Shown: one piece after another, positions 16,081 through 27,561 of the stretch | Numbering within the stretch: position 1 is the stretch's first letter | How the letters are laid out: the number at the start of each line of letters is the position of its first letter | Translations under genes and position numbers: made by a program | Notes under the pieces: generated by a model | What the model was told of the DNA's origin: nothing | The model's database searches: none | Seen by the model: the letters and a program-made list of their open reading frames with translations, nothing else | Assembly (NCBI GenBank): GCA_947481635.1 | Contig: CANKHJ010000015.1 | Location: forward strand, 1-40,164 | Origin: Bradyrhizobiaceae bacterium | GTDB lineage: Bacteria > Pseudomonadota > Alphaproteobacteria > Rhizobiales > Xanthobacteraceae | Reading direction: 5' to 3' | DNA: 40,164 nt

Positions 16081-16124
16081 TAACAATGAACCGCCGAGAC
16101 AATCAAAAATATCCAAGGGGAGAT

Positions 16125-17114
16125 ATGCAGGTGGACATCGCTCAATTTCTGCGCAGAGGCGTTCTCGCGCTGACAATCATCGCCGCTGCATCGGCCGTCA
16201 GCAGCGGCAGCCAGGCGCAAGACTATCCGACTCAGACCATCAGGCTGGTCGCTGCGTTCCCGCCCGGTGCTGGCTCTGACATCCTGGTGCGGTATTTCGC
16301 CGAGAAGCTGAAGCCGCTCTCCAGCCAGCCGATCATTGTCGAGAACAAGGTCGGCGCCGGCGGAATGGTCGCATCGGAATACGTCGCCAAGGCGAAACCC
16401 GACGGTTATACGATCCTGGTTCATTCCGGCATCACGTTCGCGAACATGATGCACATGCTCTAGAAGCCGCCGATCGATGCCGCCAAGGACATCCAGATGG
16501 TGGCGATGATCAACCGGCAGCCCTTCATGCTGGTGGTCAAGCCGGACCGGCCCTGGAAGAGCGTCGGCGACCTCACTGCGCATCTGAAGAGCCAGAACGG
16601 CAAGGCCAGCTATGGCTGGTCCGCGACCATCGCGAAGGTGATGGGCGAGTTGTACAAGGACATCGCCAAGGTCGATGTCACCGAGGTCAGCTATCGCACC
16701 GGGCAGGATATGCTGAACGACCTGCTCGGCGGCAATCTCGACTTCGCGATCCTTGACCCGACCGCTGCCATGGCGCAGGCCCGCGAAGGGCGCATCCGGA
16801 TCCTGGCGGTCGGCACACGGGACCGGATCCAGGCGCTGCCCGATCTTCCGACGCTGCAGGAATCCGGCGTGCCGGGCGTCAATCTGGTCGGCTGGTTCGG
16901 CGCGATGGTGCCCGCGGCGACGCCGCGTCCGATCGTCGACAAGCTCGGTGGCTGGTTCAATCAGGTGCTCCGGACCGACGATGCCGCCAAGTTCCTGAAT
17001 GCATCCGGTTCGGACCCTTGGATCATGTCGGTCGACGAAGCGCAGAAGGTCTATCTCGACGAGGTCAAGGCGTGGGGCGATTACGTCAAGCTCGCGAAGA
17101 TCGAACCGCAATAG
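16125..17114 (+). pseudogene. TctC/Bug-type solute-binding protein interrupted by an in-frame amber codon
   Basis: One reading frame spans 16125-17114 (329 codons) and is broken only by TAG at 16461-16463, codon 113. Both halves are in the same frame and align throughout with the intact paralogue downstream, with no other disruption. The paralogue suggests a Lys at the stop (IKNNP versus TAG-KPP), so AAG to TAG by one substitution is the simplest history. N-terminal residues form a signal peptide ending near SQAQ; PPGAGSD and the late VGWFGAMVPA are Bug-family marks. AAGGGGAG before ATG 16125 supports this start over the open ATG at 16077. Recent inactivation, sequencing error or readthrough are all possible. 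Bug proteins bind carboxylates in the periplasm. Confidence 0.8.
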
Positions 17115-17167
17115 ACCTCTGCCGGTGGGGCGGACCGGTCGCAACGCGCGACCGGTCGGAGCATCGA

Positions 17168-18154
17168 ATGCAGCGGAGGCCTGGTTTGAAGTTCACCAAG
17201 GTCGCGATTGTCATGGCCTGGATGGGAACAGCGCTGCTCCTGCACGGGCCGGCCCGCGCGCAGACTTACCCCAGCCAGAATATCCACGTCATCGGCGCAT
17301 TCCCGCCCGGCAGCGGCTCGGACATCATCGTCCGGTTCTTCGCCGAGAAACTGCGCCCGTTCGCGGACAAGCCGATCATCGTCGAGAGCAAGCCTGGCGC
17401 GAACGGCAAAATCGCGACCGAATATACCGCGCGCTCGAAACCGGACGGCCACACACTGTTCATTCACGCCGGCAATGCGCTCGCGTCCAATTCGCTGCTG
17501 ATCAAGAACAACCCGGTCGATGTGGTCAAACAGATCGCCGTTGCTGCGACCATCAATCAGCAGGGCTTCATGGTCGTGGTGGATTCCAAGAGCCCGGTGA
17601 AGACCGTCCCCGACCTCACCGACCTGCTCAAGAAAAAAGGCGACAAGGCGAGCTTCGGCAGTTCATCCAACCAGGGTCTGATCGCCGGAAGCCTGCTCAA
17701 CGAGATGGGCAAATTCAGCGCGGTGTTCGTCAATTATCGCACCAGCGCGGATTCGCTGAACGATCTGGCCAGCGGAGCGATCGACTATGCGATCATCGAT
17801 CCGGCCGCGGCGCTGGCGATGGAACGCAATGGACGCGTGCGGCCGATCGCCGTGATGCTGCCGCAGCGCCTGCCGTTCCGGCCCGACATTCCGACTTTGA
17901 CCGAATTCGGATTCCCGATCGAAATCGTCGGGTGGTTCGCGGCGATGGTGCCGGCGGAGACGCCGAGGCCGATCGTGATCCAGCTCAATCAATGCATCAA
18001 TCAGATCATCGATACCGACGAGGCGCGCAAGTTCATGACCGACATCGGCGCGACACCCTGGATCAGCAAGCCAGAGGATGGCAAGGCGCGGCTTGTGGCC
18101 GACATCACCACCTGGCGCCGCTATGTCGACGTGGCGAAGCTGGTGCCGCAATAA
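17168..18154 (+). CDS. TctC/Bug-type periplasmic solute-binding protein
   Basis: A 328-aa exported protein of the tripartite tricarboxylate transporter receptor family. The signal peptide ends near ARAQ, and the mature protein begins TYPSQNIHVIGAFPPGSGSD with the family's carboxylate-loop motif. Later marks are DPAAALAM and EIVGWFAAMVPAETPRP. It binds a small organic acid or related ligand in the periplasm. The start is ATG 17168 (GGAG upstream) or TTG 17186 (GGAGG six bases upstream, giving MKFTKVAIVMAW); both give good signal peptides. It is a tandem duplicate of the amber-interrupted gene before it. No TctA/TctB membrane subunits are present, as is common for the many orphan Bug proteins of Proteobacteria. 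Confidence 0.85.
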   Translation: MQRRPGLKFTKVAIVMAWMGTALLLHGPARAQTYPSQNIHVIGAFPPGSGSDIIVRFFAEKLRPFADKPIIVESKPGANGKIATEYTARSKPDGHTLFIHAGNALASNSLLIKNNPVDVVKQIAVAATINQQGFMVVVDSKSPVKTVPDLTDLLKKKGDKASFGSSSNQGLIAGSLLNEMGKFSAVFVNYRTSADSLNDLASGAIDYAIIDPAAALAMERNGRVRPIAVMLPQRLPFRPDIPTLTEFGFPIEIVGWFAAMVPAETPRPIVIQLNQCINQIIDTDEARKFMTDIGATPWISKPEDGKARLVADITTWRRYVDVAKLVPQ

Positions 18155-18198
18155 CGACGCTGGAGCATTGCGGCAGGGGCTTGAAACGCGTTCCGCCC

Positions 18199-18282
18199 AT
18201 TCCCGCGAAAGCGGGAATCCAGTTCTTAACCCACGCGAGAATTTTGCCTCGTTACTCACTGGGGCCCTGCTTTCGCGGGGAC
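18199..18282. repeat. Paired GC hairpins of a dispersed intergenic repeat, between convergent genes
   Basis: ATTCCCGC-GAAA-GCGGGAAT (18199-18218) is a perfect 8-bp hairpin with a tetraloop. About 45 bases later CCCTGC-TTTC-GCGGGG (18265-18280) is the partner hairpin of opposite sense. The pair is the standard form of a repeat common between genes of Rhizobiales. It separates the solute-binding gene from the converging gyrB and may serve as a transcription end for both. Confidence 0.6.
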
Positions 18283-18321
18283 GAGCGGAGTGTGGGGCTC
18301 ATTCAATGAACGTGAAAGCGA

Positions 18322-20960
<2,639 letters not shown>

Positions 20961-20968
20961 CGTGCCGT

Positions 20969-21945
20969 TCAGGCGAGCCTGACGACGATCTTTCCGACCG
21001 CGTCGCCGCGCTCCATCGCCTGATGCGCGGCGACGATGTCGGTGAGGGCGAAGCTGCGGTCGATCATGCTGGCGAGCGCGCCGCGTTCGAGCAGCCGCGT
21101 GATCTCGGCTGCGGCGCGGGCGCGGTCGTTGCGCTCCATCTCATAGACCAATGTGAATTTCACGGTGATGCCGTTCTGCAGCATGAAGCCCGCCGGGATT
21201 TTCGCTTCCGGCGCGCCGGTGCCGTAGACCACCGCTGTGCCTTTCGGGCGCAACACCGCGGGCCAGAGCGGCGCATTGGCATCGAGCAGCACGTCGATGG
21301 TCGCATCGACGCCCGCGCCGGTGATGCTCTTTACGCGCGCGCCGACATCATCGGTCTTGTAGTCGATGACGTGATCGGCGCCGGCCGCACGCGCGATCTC
21401 TGCCTTGGCGGACGAACTCACCGTCGCGATCACGCGCGCGCCGCGCACCTTGGCGAACTGGATCGCGTAATGCCCGACGCGCCGGCGCCGCCATGCACCA
21501 GCAATGTCATGCCGGCCGCGGCAGCGGCGAGCTCCACCACCTGCCATCCGGTGAAGGCCGGAATGCCTAGCGTCGCGCCGGCCTCCATGCTGGCGTTATC
21601 CGGCAGCTTCACCGCCTGCTCTGACGGCAGCGCGATGTAGTCCGCCGCGGTACCGAATGGACGCTTCCATGCGCCGTTCCAGATCCACACCCGCTCGCCG
21701 ATGCGCGACGCAGGAACGCCGTCGCCGACCTGATCGATCTCGCCGGCGCCATCGCTATGCGGGATCACGCGCGGGAATGCGATCTTGCGCGTCAGTCCGG
21801 CGCGGCTTTTGACGTCGGAAGGATTGACGCCCGAAGTGGCGAGCCGGACCCGCACCTCGCCCGCGCCGGGCTTCGGCGTCTCGACCTCGCCGACCTTCAG
21901 TACGTCACCGGCCGCGCCGTTGGTTTCGTAATAAGCCGCGCGCAT
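20969..21945 (-). pseudogene. NAD(P)H:quinone oxidoreductase (MDR family), frameshifted
   Basis: Two minus-strand frames together encode one zeta-crystallin/quinone-oxidoreductase-like protein. The first (21945 down to about 21480) gives MRAAYYETNGAAGDVL through the catalytic domain to LVHGGAGA. The second continues as VGHYAIQFAKVRGARVIATV to the normal C-terminus at 20969. The switch falls in a GC-rich run at about 21476-21484, where adding one base restores the motif GGAGAVGHYAIQFAK and a 325-aa protein, the standard length. It lies between recF and gyrB and starts 30 bases after recF's stop. The cause could be a true one-base deletion or a sequencing error, as the rest is well preserved. 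Confidence 0.82.
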
Positions 21946-21975
21946 GATGTCCTCCCTCGGATTGTCGTCGGTATC

Positions 21976-23109
21976 CTACCTTGCTGTCACGCGTCCGGGC
22001 GACACGTCGAAAATCGCCGCGCGTCCTTCGATGTCGGCAAAGGCGGCGGGATCGGCGCCGGTCATGAAGGCCTGCGCGTCGAGCGTCGCAAGTTCGTCGT
22101 AGAGCGCTTGACGCCGGCCAGGATCGAGATGCGCCACGACCTCGTCGAGCAGCAGTACCGGTGCGAAGCCGGTCATGTCCGCGATCAATCCGGCATGCGC
22201 GAGGATCAGTCCGATCAGCAGCGCCTTCTGCTCGCCGGTCGATGCGGTCGCGGCGGGGATGTTCTTCGCGGCATAGGTCACCGCGAGGTCGGTCAAATGC
22301 GGTCCGTCGAGCGTGCGTCCGGCGGCGGCATCGCGCGCGCGATTGTCCCTTAGCACGCCGCGATAGCGGTCCTCGATCTCGAGCGCCGGGCGGTCCGGAA
22401 CCATCGCTTCCATCCAGCCGTCGAGCGCGATCTCCGCGGCCGGAAACGGGGCGTCCCGGCGCGCCGCGAGCGCGGTGCGCAGCCGGTTCACCGCCTCCGC
22501 CCGCAGCGCCGCGACCGCGACAGCAAGTTCCGCGGTCTCGTGTTCGGCGGCGTCGAGCCAATGCGGATCGGGCCGCGGATCCTCCAGCAGTCGATTGCGC
22601 GCGCGCAACGAACGCTCCAGCGCATTCACGCGGCTCGAATGATCGGCGTCGAGCGCCAGCACCAGCCGGTCGAGAAAGCGGCGCCGCTCGCTCGCCGAGC
22701 CGTTGAACAGGCTGTCCATTGCCGGCGTGAGCCACACCACCTTCAGGTGATCGGCAAACGCGGCGGCGGAGCCCACCGGCTCGCGGTCGATGCGGCATTT
22801 GCGTGTCGTCGTCGGATTGTCTTGCGTCGGCGGATCGATGCCGGTGCCGAGCGTCGCCAGGCCGAGCGCCCCCTGGGTTTCGGCGGACACCGCCCAGGCG
22901 CCATTGCCCTCCGCGAAGGCGAGTTCATCGAGCGTGGCGCGCCGCAGCCCGCGCCCCGGCGTCAGCAACGACACCCCCTCGATCAGATTGGTCTTGCCGG
23001 CGCCGTTCGGCCCCGTCAGCACCACCAGATTGCTGCCGATTTCAATCTGCGCCGCGTGATAGCTGCGGAAATTGCTCAGGGTCAGGCGGCGAATATGCGC
23101 TGCGGTCAT
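21976..23109 (-). CDS. recF: DNA replication and repair protein RecF
   Basis: A 377-aa SMC-like ATPase that loads RecA at single-strand gaps with RecO and RecR. Walker A GPNGAGKT is at residues 33-40, directly after the typical N-terminus HIRRLTLSNFRSY. The signature STGEQKALLIGL and Walker B VLLLDEVVAHLD are in the C-terminal third. It lies in the standard dnaA-dnaN-recF-gyrB order. The start ATG at 23107-23109 lacks a clear SD but is the conserved N-terminus. It is separated from dnaN by 229 bases that contain a small plus-strand ORF. Confidence 0.95.
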   Translation of the reverse strand: MTAAHIRRLTLSNFRSYHAAQIEIGSNLVVLTGPNGAGKTNLIEGVSLLTPGRGLRRATLDELAFAEGNGAWAVSAETQGALGLATLGTGIDPPTQDNPTTTRKCRIDREPVGSAAAFADHLKVVWLTPAMDSLFNGSASERRRFLDRLVLALDADHSSRVNALERSLRARNRLLEDPRPDPHWLDAAEHETAELAVAVAALRAEAVNRLRTALAARRDAPFPAAEIALDGWMEAMVPDRPALEIEDRYRGVLRDNRARDAAAGRTLDGPHLTDLAVTYAAKNIPAATASTGEQKALLIGLILAHAGLIADMTGFAPVLLLDEVVAHLDPGRRQALYDELATLDAQAFMTGADPAAFADIEGRAAIFDVSPGRVTAR

Positions 23110-23152
23110 GGATTTGGTGGAACTGGATGGTCCCGCAAGCTCTTAACCCGGC

Positions 23153-23320
23153 ATGGACGCAATGGCACGCGAGATCGAGCAGATCGAACTGGACCGGAAG
23201 ATCGACCAAGGCCTGGAGCAGGTCGATTGGTGGGTCGAGACGGTGAAGACCCTGGCGGAGCCGATTCCGGATTACCGCGAGGACATCCCGTTTCCAGGCA
23301 GCCCATTCGCCCTGGGTTGA
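23153..23320 (+). CDS. Small ORF between recF and dnaN on the opposite strand (55 aa), unrecognised
   Basis: A 55-codon ORF from ATG 23153 to TGA 23318-23320. The product is acidic, with a predicted helix containing two Trp (EQVDWWVETVKTLAEP) and a proline-rich end (DIPFPGSPFALG). About three quarters of its codons end in G or C, as in real genes here, and it fills a gap where the minus strand carries no gene. It has no convincing SD; an in-frame ATG lies at 23162. I know of no family, so it is either a small cytoplasmic protein or a chance ORF. Confidence 0.48.
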   Translation: MDAMAREIEQIELDRKIDQGLEQVDWWVETVKTLAEPIPDYREDIPFPGSPFALG

Positions 23321-23338
23321 TGGCAGCCGCGCGGCTGA

Positions 23339-24457
23339 TCAAACCCGCATCGGCATCAGGACGTAGAGCGCGCCCTTTGACTCGCGATCCTGGATCAGCG
23401 TCGGCGATCCGGGATCCGCCAGCCTGAGCACGGCCGTCTCGCCTTCGATCTGCGCCGCGATGTCGAGCAGGTAGCGCGAGTTGAAACCGATATCGAGCGG
23501 ATCGGACTCGTATTCGACTTCGAGCTCTTCGGTCGCACTGCCGGAATCCGGATTGGTCACCGACAACGTCAGCTTGCCGGCGGTGAGCGCAAGCTTCACC
23601 GCGCGACCGCGTTCGCTCGACACGGTGGAGACGCGATCCACCGCGGCTTCGAATTCCGCCTTGTCGACCACCAGCTCCTTGTTGTTGCCGAGCGGGATGA
23701 CGCGACCGTAATCCGGGAAGGTGCCGTCGATCAGCTTCGAGGTCAGCACCACGTCGCCGATGGTGAAGCGGATCTTGCCCGGCGACAACTCGATCGTCGC
23801 CTCGGCCTCGCCATCCTCGATCAGCCGCTGAACTTCGCCGACGGTCTTGCGCGGGATGATGATGCCCGGCATGCCGTCTGCGCCCGCGGGCAGCGGGAGT
23901 TCGACCTGCGCCAGCCGATGGCCGTCGGTCGCTACCGCGCGCAAGGTCGCCGCCTTGGCCGCGCCGGCCGCGTGGAGATAGATGCCGTTGAGGTAATAGC
24001 GCGTCTCTTCGGTGGAGATCGCGAACGACGCCTTGTCGATCAGCCGCTTGAGATCGGCGGCCGACACCTTGAAACTATGCGTCATGTCGCCGGCGGCGAG
24101 ATCCGGGAAGTCGCTGACCGGCAGCGTCTGCAACGTGAAGCGCGCGCGCCCGGCGCGGATCGTCAGCACCGCGCGGTCGCCCGAGGCTTCGAGCACGATC
24201 TGCGCGCCTTCGGGCAGCTTGCGCACGATCTCGTAGAACATTTGCGCCGGAACCGTGGTCGCTCCACTGGGGCCGACCTCGGCGGGGATGGTTTCGGTCA
24301 CTTCGAGGTCGAGATCGGTCGCACGGAACGCGAGCTTCGCGTTCTCGGCCTGGATCAGCACGTTGGCGAGGATGGGGATCGTATTGCGGCGCTCGACCAC
24401 GCGATGGACGTGGCCCAGTGACTTCAGCAATGCGGATCGCTCGACGGTGACCTTCAT
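23339..24457 (-). CDS. dnaN: DNA polymerase III sliding clamp (beta subunit)
   Basis: A 372-aa protein of standard DnaN length. The dimeric ring holds polymerase III on DNA. The three repeated clamp domains are recognisable by MKVTVERSALLKSLGHVHRVVERRNT at the start (only part quoted: VVERRNTIPILANV), the mid-protein TDGHRLAQVELPL, and the C-terminal ESKGALYVLMPMRV, which forms part of the hydrophobic pocket for partner proteins. It lies downstream of dnaA with a 211-base gap that carries a dispersed repeat, so it may have its own promoter. No strong SD precedes the ATG. Confidence 0.97.
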   Translation of the reverse strand: MKVTVERSALLKSLGHVHRVVERRNTIPILANVLIQAENAKLAFRATDLDLEVTETIPAEVGPSGATTVPAQMFYEIVRKLPEGAQIVLEASGDRAVLTIRAGRARFTLQTLPVSDFPDLAAGDMTHSFKVSAADLKRLIDKASFAISTEETRYYLNGIYLHAAGAAKAATLRAVATDGHRLAQVELPLPAGADGMPGIIIPRKTVGEVQRLIEDGEAEATIELSPGKIRFTIGDVVLTSKLIDGTFPDYGRVIPLGNNKELVVDKAEFEAAVDRVSTVSSERGRAVKLALTAGKLTLSVTNPDSGSATEELEVEYESDPLDIGFNSRYLLDIAAQIEGETAVLRLADPGSPTLIQDRESKGALYVLMPMRV

Positions 24458-24471
24458 TTTTTTGACGCCCT

Positions 24472-24561
24472 TAGAGCATGACCCCGAAAATTGGACGTCG
24501 ATTTTCGGAAAGGCCGCTCACCACAAAGAAGCTGGAACCTGAACCGATCCAATGGGATCGG
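24472..24561. repeat. Diverged dispersed repeat and hairpin between dnaA and dnaN
   Basis: AGAGCATGACCCCGAAAATTGG begins a degenerate copy of the repeat at 4568-4613 (first 20 bases of the match: GAGCATGACCCCGAAAATTG). CCGAAAAT (24484-24491) pairs with ATTTTCGG (24501-24508) across 9 bases. Next comes CCGATCC-AATG-GGATCGG (24544-24561). A further inverted pair, CGGCAGGT (24592-24599) and ACCTGCCG (24628-24635), lies close to the dnaA stop. Together these occupy most of the dnaA-dnaN gap. Confidence 0.5.
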
Positions 24562-24668
24562 GCCTTGTTCTAGAGGGAGTCAACAGTGGCGCGGCAGGTC
24601 GCTTTCTGCAAGGGCGGCGGCGTTCTCACCTGCCGTTTTTCAGCGATTCCCACACTCTGGACCGGGTG

Positions 24669-26087
24669 TCAGTCCTGCAACTGGCGCTTCAGCAACTCGA
24701 TCTCCTCGGCCAGTGCCGAATCGTTGCCCACCAGACCTTCGATCTTGCGCACGGCGTGCAGCACCGTGGTGTGGTCGCGCCCGCCGAAGCGCCGGCCGAT
24801 CTCGGGCAGCGATCGCAGCGTCATGGTTTTGGCGAGATACATCGCGACCTGACGCGGCCGCACCACATTGGCGGTACGCCGGGCCGAGAGCAGGTCGGAG
24901 CGGGACACGTTGTACTGGCGCGCCACGACGCGCTGGATGTCCTCGATCTTGACGCGCTTGGGCTCCTGCGGACGGATCAGGTCGCGGACTTCGCGCTCGG
25001 CGAGTTCCAGCGTGATCGGTTGCCCGGTCAACTTGCTGTGGGCCAGCAGGCGGTTCAATGCGCCTTCCAGGTCGCGCCCGTTATGGGTCACCGCCTTGGC
25101 GACAAAGGCCAGCACCGGCAGCGGCACGTCGAAGCCCGGATGCATCGCGCGCGCCGCGATCACGCGTGACTTCAGGATCTCCAGGCGCAACTCCTCACCG
25201 AGAGAGCCCATTTCTACCACCAGGCCACCGGCCAGCCGCGAGCGCACGCGCTCGTCGAGGGTCTCGAGATCGAGCGGCGGACGATCGGCCGCGATCACGA
25301 CCTGGCGGCCGGCGTCGATCAGCGCGTTGAGGGTGTGGCAGAACTCGTTCTGGGTCGACTTGCCTTGGAGGAATTGCAGGTCGTCGATCACCAGCACGTC
25401 GATGCCGCGCAGCGAGTCCTTGAATGCGAGCGTGTTCTGGGCGCGCAAAGCCGACACGAAGCCGTACATGAATTTTTCGGCCGAGAGATACAGCACCTTG
25501 CGCTCGGTGGTGCCGGCCCAGGCGATCGCCTGAAGCAGATGGGTCTTTCCGAGGCCGACGCCGGCATGGATGTAGAGCGGATTGAACATCACGGAGTCGC
25601 CGCGTCGTCCCGCCGCCACCTGCTTGGCCGCGGCATGCGCCAGAGTGTTCGAGCGACCGATGACGAAGGTCTCGAAGGTCAGGCGCGGGTCGAGCGGCGA
25701 GCCGCCGAGTGATTCAAACACCGCCGTGGGCGACATCGCCGACGGATACGCATGCCCGTTCGACTTGTGCTCGCGGAACGCAACCTCGCGTGACACCGCG
25801 GCCTCCGGCGCCTTCGCCTTGATCACGGGCGGGCGCATTGCGGTGCGCACGGTGACTTCGATCCGTCCGATCTTCGGTTGCTCGGCCTGCCAGCACGAGA
25901 GCAGCCGGTCGGTATAGTGCGATTGAATCCAGCTTTTCAGAAAACGGGTCGGCACGGAGAGGCGCACGCCATCATCGTCGAGGCCTTCCAGATCCATGCG
26001 GGCGAACCAACTGGTAAACACATCCTCGCCGACTTCGGTCCGAAGTCGCGCTTTTACCCGGGACCAGCCTTCGTTTTCGATGCTCAT
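24669..26087 (-). CDS. dnaA: Chromosomal replication initiator DnaA
   Basis: A 472-aa AAA+ initiator that opens the origin and loads helicase. Domain I ([21 protein letters not shown]) interacts with partners. A variable linker spans ~85-130. The AAA+ core has Walker A GVGLGKTH (176-183) and Walker [14 protein letters not shown]. The C-terminal DNA-binding domain has [17 protein letters not shown] with the DnaA-box-contacting signature. I choose ATG at 26085-26087, preceded by an A/G-rich AAGAGAAA; the open frame further upstream encodes an unlikely extension. The upstream region is an unusually long ~990 bases to rpsT. Confidence 0.97.
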   Translation of the reverse strand: MSIENEGWSRVKARLRTEVGEDVFTSWFARMDLEGLDDDGVRLSVPTRFLKSWIQSHYTDRLLSCWQAEQPKIGRIEVTVRTAMRPPVIKAKAPEAAVSREVAFREHKSNGHAYPSAMSPTAVFESLGGSPLDPRLTFETFVIGRSNTLAHAAAKQVAAGRRGDSVMFNPLYIHAGVGLGKTHLLQAIAWAGTTERKVLYLSAEKFMYGFVSALRAQNTLAFKDSLRGIDVLVIDDLQFLQGKSTQNEFCHTLNALIDAGRQVVIAADRPPLDLETLDERVRSRLAGGLVVEMGSLGEELRLEILKSRVIAARAMHPGFDVPLPVLAFVAKAVTHNGRDLEGALNRLLAHSKLTGQPITLELAEREVRDLIRPQEPKRVKIEDIQRVVARQYNVSRSDLLSARRTANVVRPRQVAMYLAKTMTLRSLPEIGRRFGGRDHTTVLHAVRKIEGLVGNDSALAEEIELLKRQLQD

Positions 26088-26961
26088 GGTTTTTTCTCTT
26101 TTGGTCGATCGCCGATGGGTAGGTACGCAACTTGACTCACGGGAGTGCCGGTGCACGCGGACGCAAGAAGAGTGCCGAAGTGAGACGAGGTGCTAGCCTC
26201 GGGGCCGTGCGGTGGCGTTCAGGAATTCGAAGCTGGAGCTTGAATGGCGCCGGGAAGCCGGCTCAATGAATGGTGCGGAAAGCGTTGGCGCGGAACGAAT
26301 CGATGCTCCGTTCTCTTTTGTCGTCGACATAAAAATCCCCCTCCACCGGCCAATGGCGCGATGGCATGCTCGTCAGCGCATTTCAGATTTCGAAGGCTTC
26401 GATCGCCGGAACTCAGAACATCGACGATCAAAGCTCAGTCACGTATCCGGACACCGTGAACGTCGATGACCAGAAACAGTTGGATACCGATCGGACATAG
26501 AAATCCCGCACTCATCATCGATGAGTTTAAGCCGAACACTGATTGGGTGGCCGCCAAGACCTCAGCGGCAAAATGATGAAAACATAGTGGCTGACCGAGC
26601 GCAATGGATTTGCGCGCGAGCATTCGAAAGATGCATCCAAGCCGCGCGGCACAAATGTTTTGTTGCATGCGCTAACGCGTAGGCAAGCAATTGAATCTCG
26701 TTGTTGATTCCTTTTTCAGCGCTGCAAATTTCGAGCACTTGGCGGCTCCGCAAAGTCGCGGATCGCGGCCGTCGGCGAAACCACCGGCGGATAGGCATTT
26801 TTAAGTCCTCACGCCCGCATCCGTCTAAGCGCTTCAAACATCGGCAAATTTTTTGGTAATTATCTCGGGTAGCTTTTGCCGCCCGAGTGCGCGCCGGTCG
26901 CAATATTCCGCGGGGCGCAGCTTGATCGAATTCTGTTTCGGCTGCGTGACGTTTTTGCAAC
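26088..26961. other. Long, A/T-richer dnaA leader without recognisable gene or DnaA boxes
   Basis: About 870 bases separate dnaA from the rpsT terminator. Two 60-base lines counted by hand are ~50-53% GC, below the neighbouring genes. Short ORFs here on both strands have shadow-like composition and no SD. I searched by eye for TTATCCACA-type DnaA boxes and found none. A hairpin ACTCATC-ATC-GATGAGT lies at 26510-26526. A loose direct repeat GAAC(A/G)TCGA(C/T)GA occurs at 26416 and 26458. The dnaA promoter must lie here, but I cannot place it. Confidence 0.45.
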
Positions 26962-26994
26962 AAAAAAGGGCACCGCGGCATGTGCCGGGCGCCC
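26962..26994 (-). terminator. rpsT: Intrinsic terminator of rpsT
   Basis: On the minus strand GGGCGCCCGGC pairs with GCCGCGGTGCCC (one bulged base, one G-U) around the tetraloop ACAT, followed by TTTTTTGTTG. It lies 80 bases after the rpsT stop codon, so dnaA is probably transcribed from its own promoter. Confidence 0.8.
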
Positions 26995-27073
26995 GTCATT
27001 CAGCATTCGACGAACCGGGGATTGCAGTCCGGCGAACGGGCGACCCAACGAGGTCAGCCCATCACGCCATTGA

Positions 27074-27352
27074 TCAGGCCGACTTCTCGGCGCCGATTTT
27101 GGCAATGCCCTGCGTCAGCCGGGAGACTTTCCGGCTCGCGGCATTCTTATGCACGATGCCCTTCTGAGCGGCGCGCATCAGCACCGGCTCGGCAGCCTTC
27201 ATCGCCGCCTGCGCCTGCGCCTTGTCGCCGGCGGTGATCGCCTCTTCGACCTTGCGGACATAGCCGCGCATCTGCGAGCGCCGGCTCTTATTGACCTCGG
27301 TCCGACGCACGATTTTGCGCGTCATTCGCTTCGCCGACTGGGTATTTGCCAT
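27074..27352 (-). CDS. rpsT: 30S ribosomal protein S20
   Basis: A 92-aa, very basic protein that binds 16S rRNA early in 30S assembly. The N-terminus [26 protein letters not shown] and the later [20 protein letters not shown] (both partial family signatures, e.g. [18 protein letters not shown]) are diagnostic. AGGATCGAAG precedes the ATG. It has its own near-consensus promoter upstream and an intrinsic terminator downstream, so it is monocistronic. Its position just before dnaA is typical of many Proteobacteria. Confidence 0.96.
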   Translation of the reverse strand: MANTQSAKRMTRKIVRRTEVNKSRRSQMRGYVRKVEEAITAGDKAQAQAAMKAAEPVLMRAAQKGIVHKNAASRKVSRLTQGIAKIGAEKSA

Positions 27353-27454
27353 TCTTCGATCCTGCGGACGTTCCGCCGCAGTCCTTATGTCTGGGTCGTT
27401 GGAGAAGGCGGGCGGCGGCGAGAACCCTTGCCGCCAAGCCCAAAAGTTGCGCCG

Positions 27455-27483
27455 CTTATAGTCGGGGGGGCCGGAAGCGTCAA
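27455..27483 (-). promoter_or_regulatory. rpsT: Promoter of rpsT
   Basis: On the minus strand the -35 TTGACG (27478-27483) and the -10 TATAAG (27455-27460) are separated by exactly 17 bases, a near-consensus sigma-70 promoter in a GC-rich setting. The leader would be about 95 nt and contains a small stem, CTGCGG/CCGCAG, just before the SD, which could take part in the autoregulation known for S20. Confidence 0.75.
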
Positions 27484-27561
27484 TGCGCCAGCGGATGCCC
27501 CGACCAGCCGGAGCGGCCGGCCGACGAGGTCGCCGAGCCGGTTCCGCGATGGCGAAACGCC

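Noticed and set aside
16077-16463. A separate 128-aa protein ending at 16463
   Set aside because: The following 205-codon frame is in the same phase and completes the same family fold, so this is one gene broken by a stop codon.
26212-26469. Short plus-strand frames in the dnaA leader
   Set aside because: No SD, no domain pattern, overlapping frames of similar quality on both strands.
26562-26999. A 145-codon minus-strand frame in the dnaA leader
   Set aside because: It runs through the rpsT terminator, has no SD and no family resemblance; the composition is unlike neighbouring genes.
26088-27073. A chromosomal origin next to dnaA
   Set aside because: No DnaA-box cluster or A/T-rich unwinding repeat was found by eye, and related bacteria often have the origin elsewhere.
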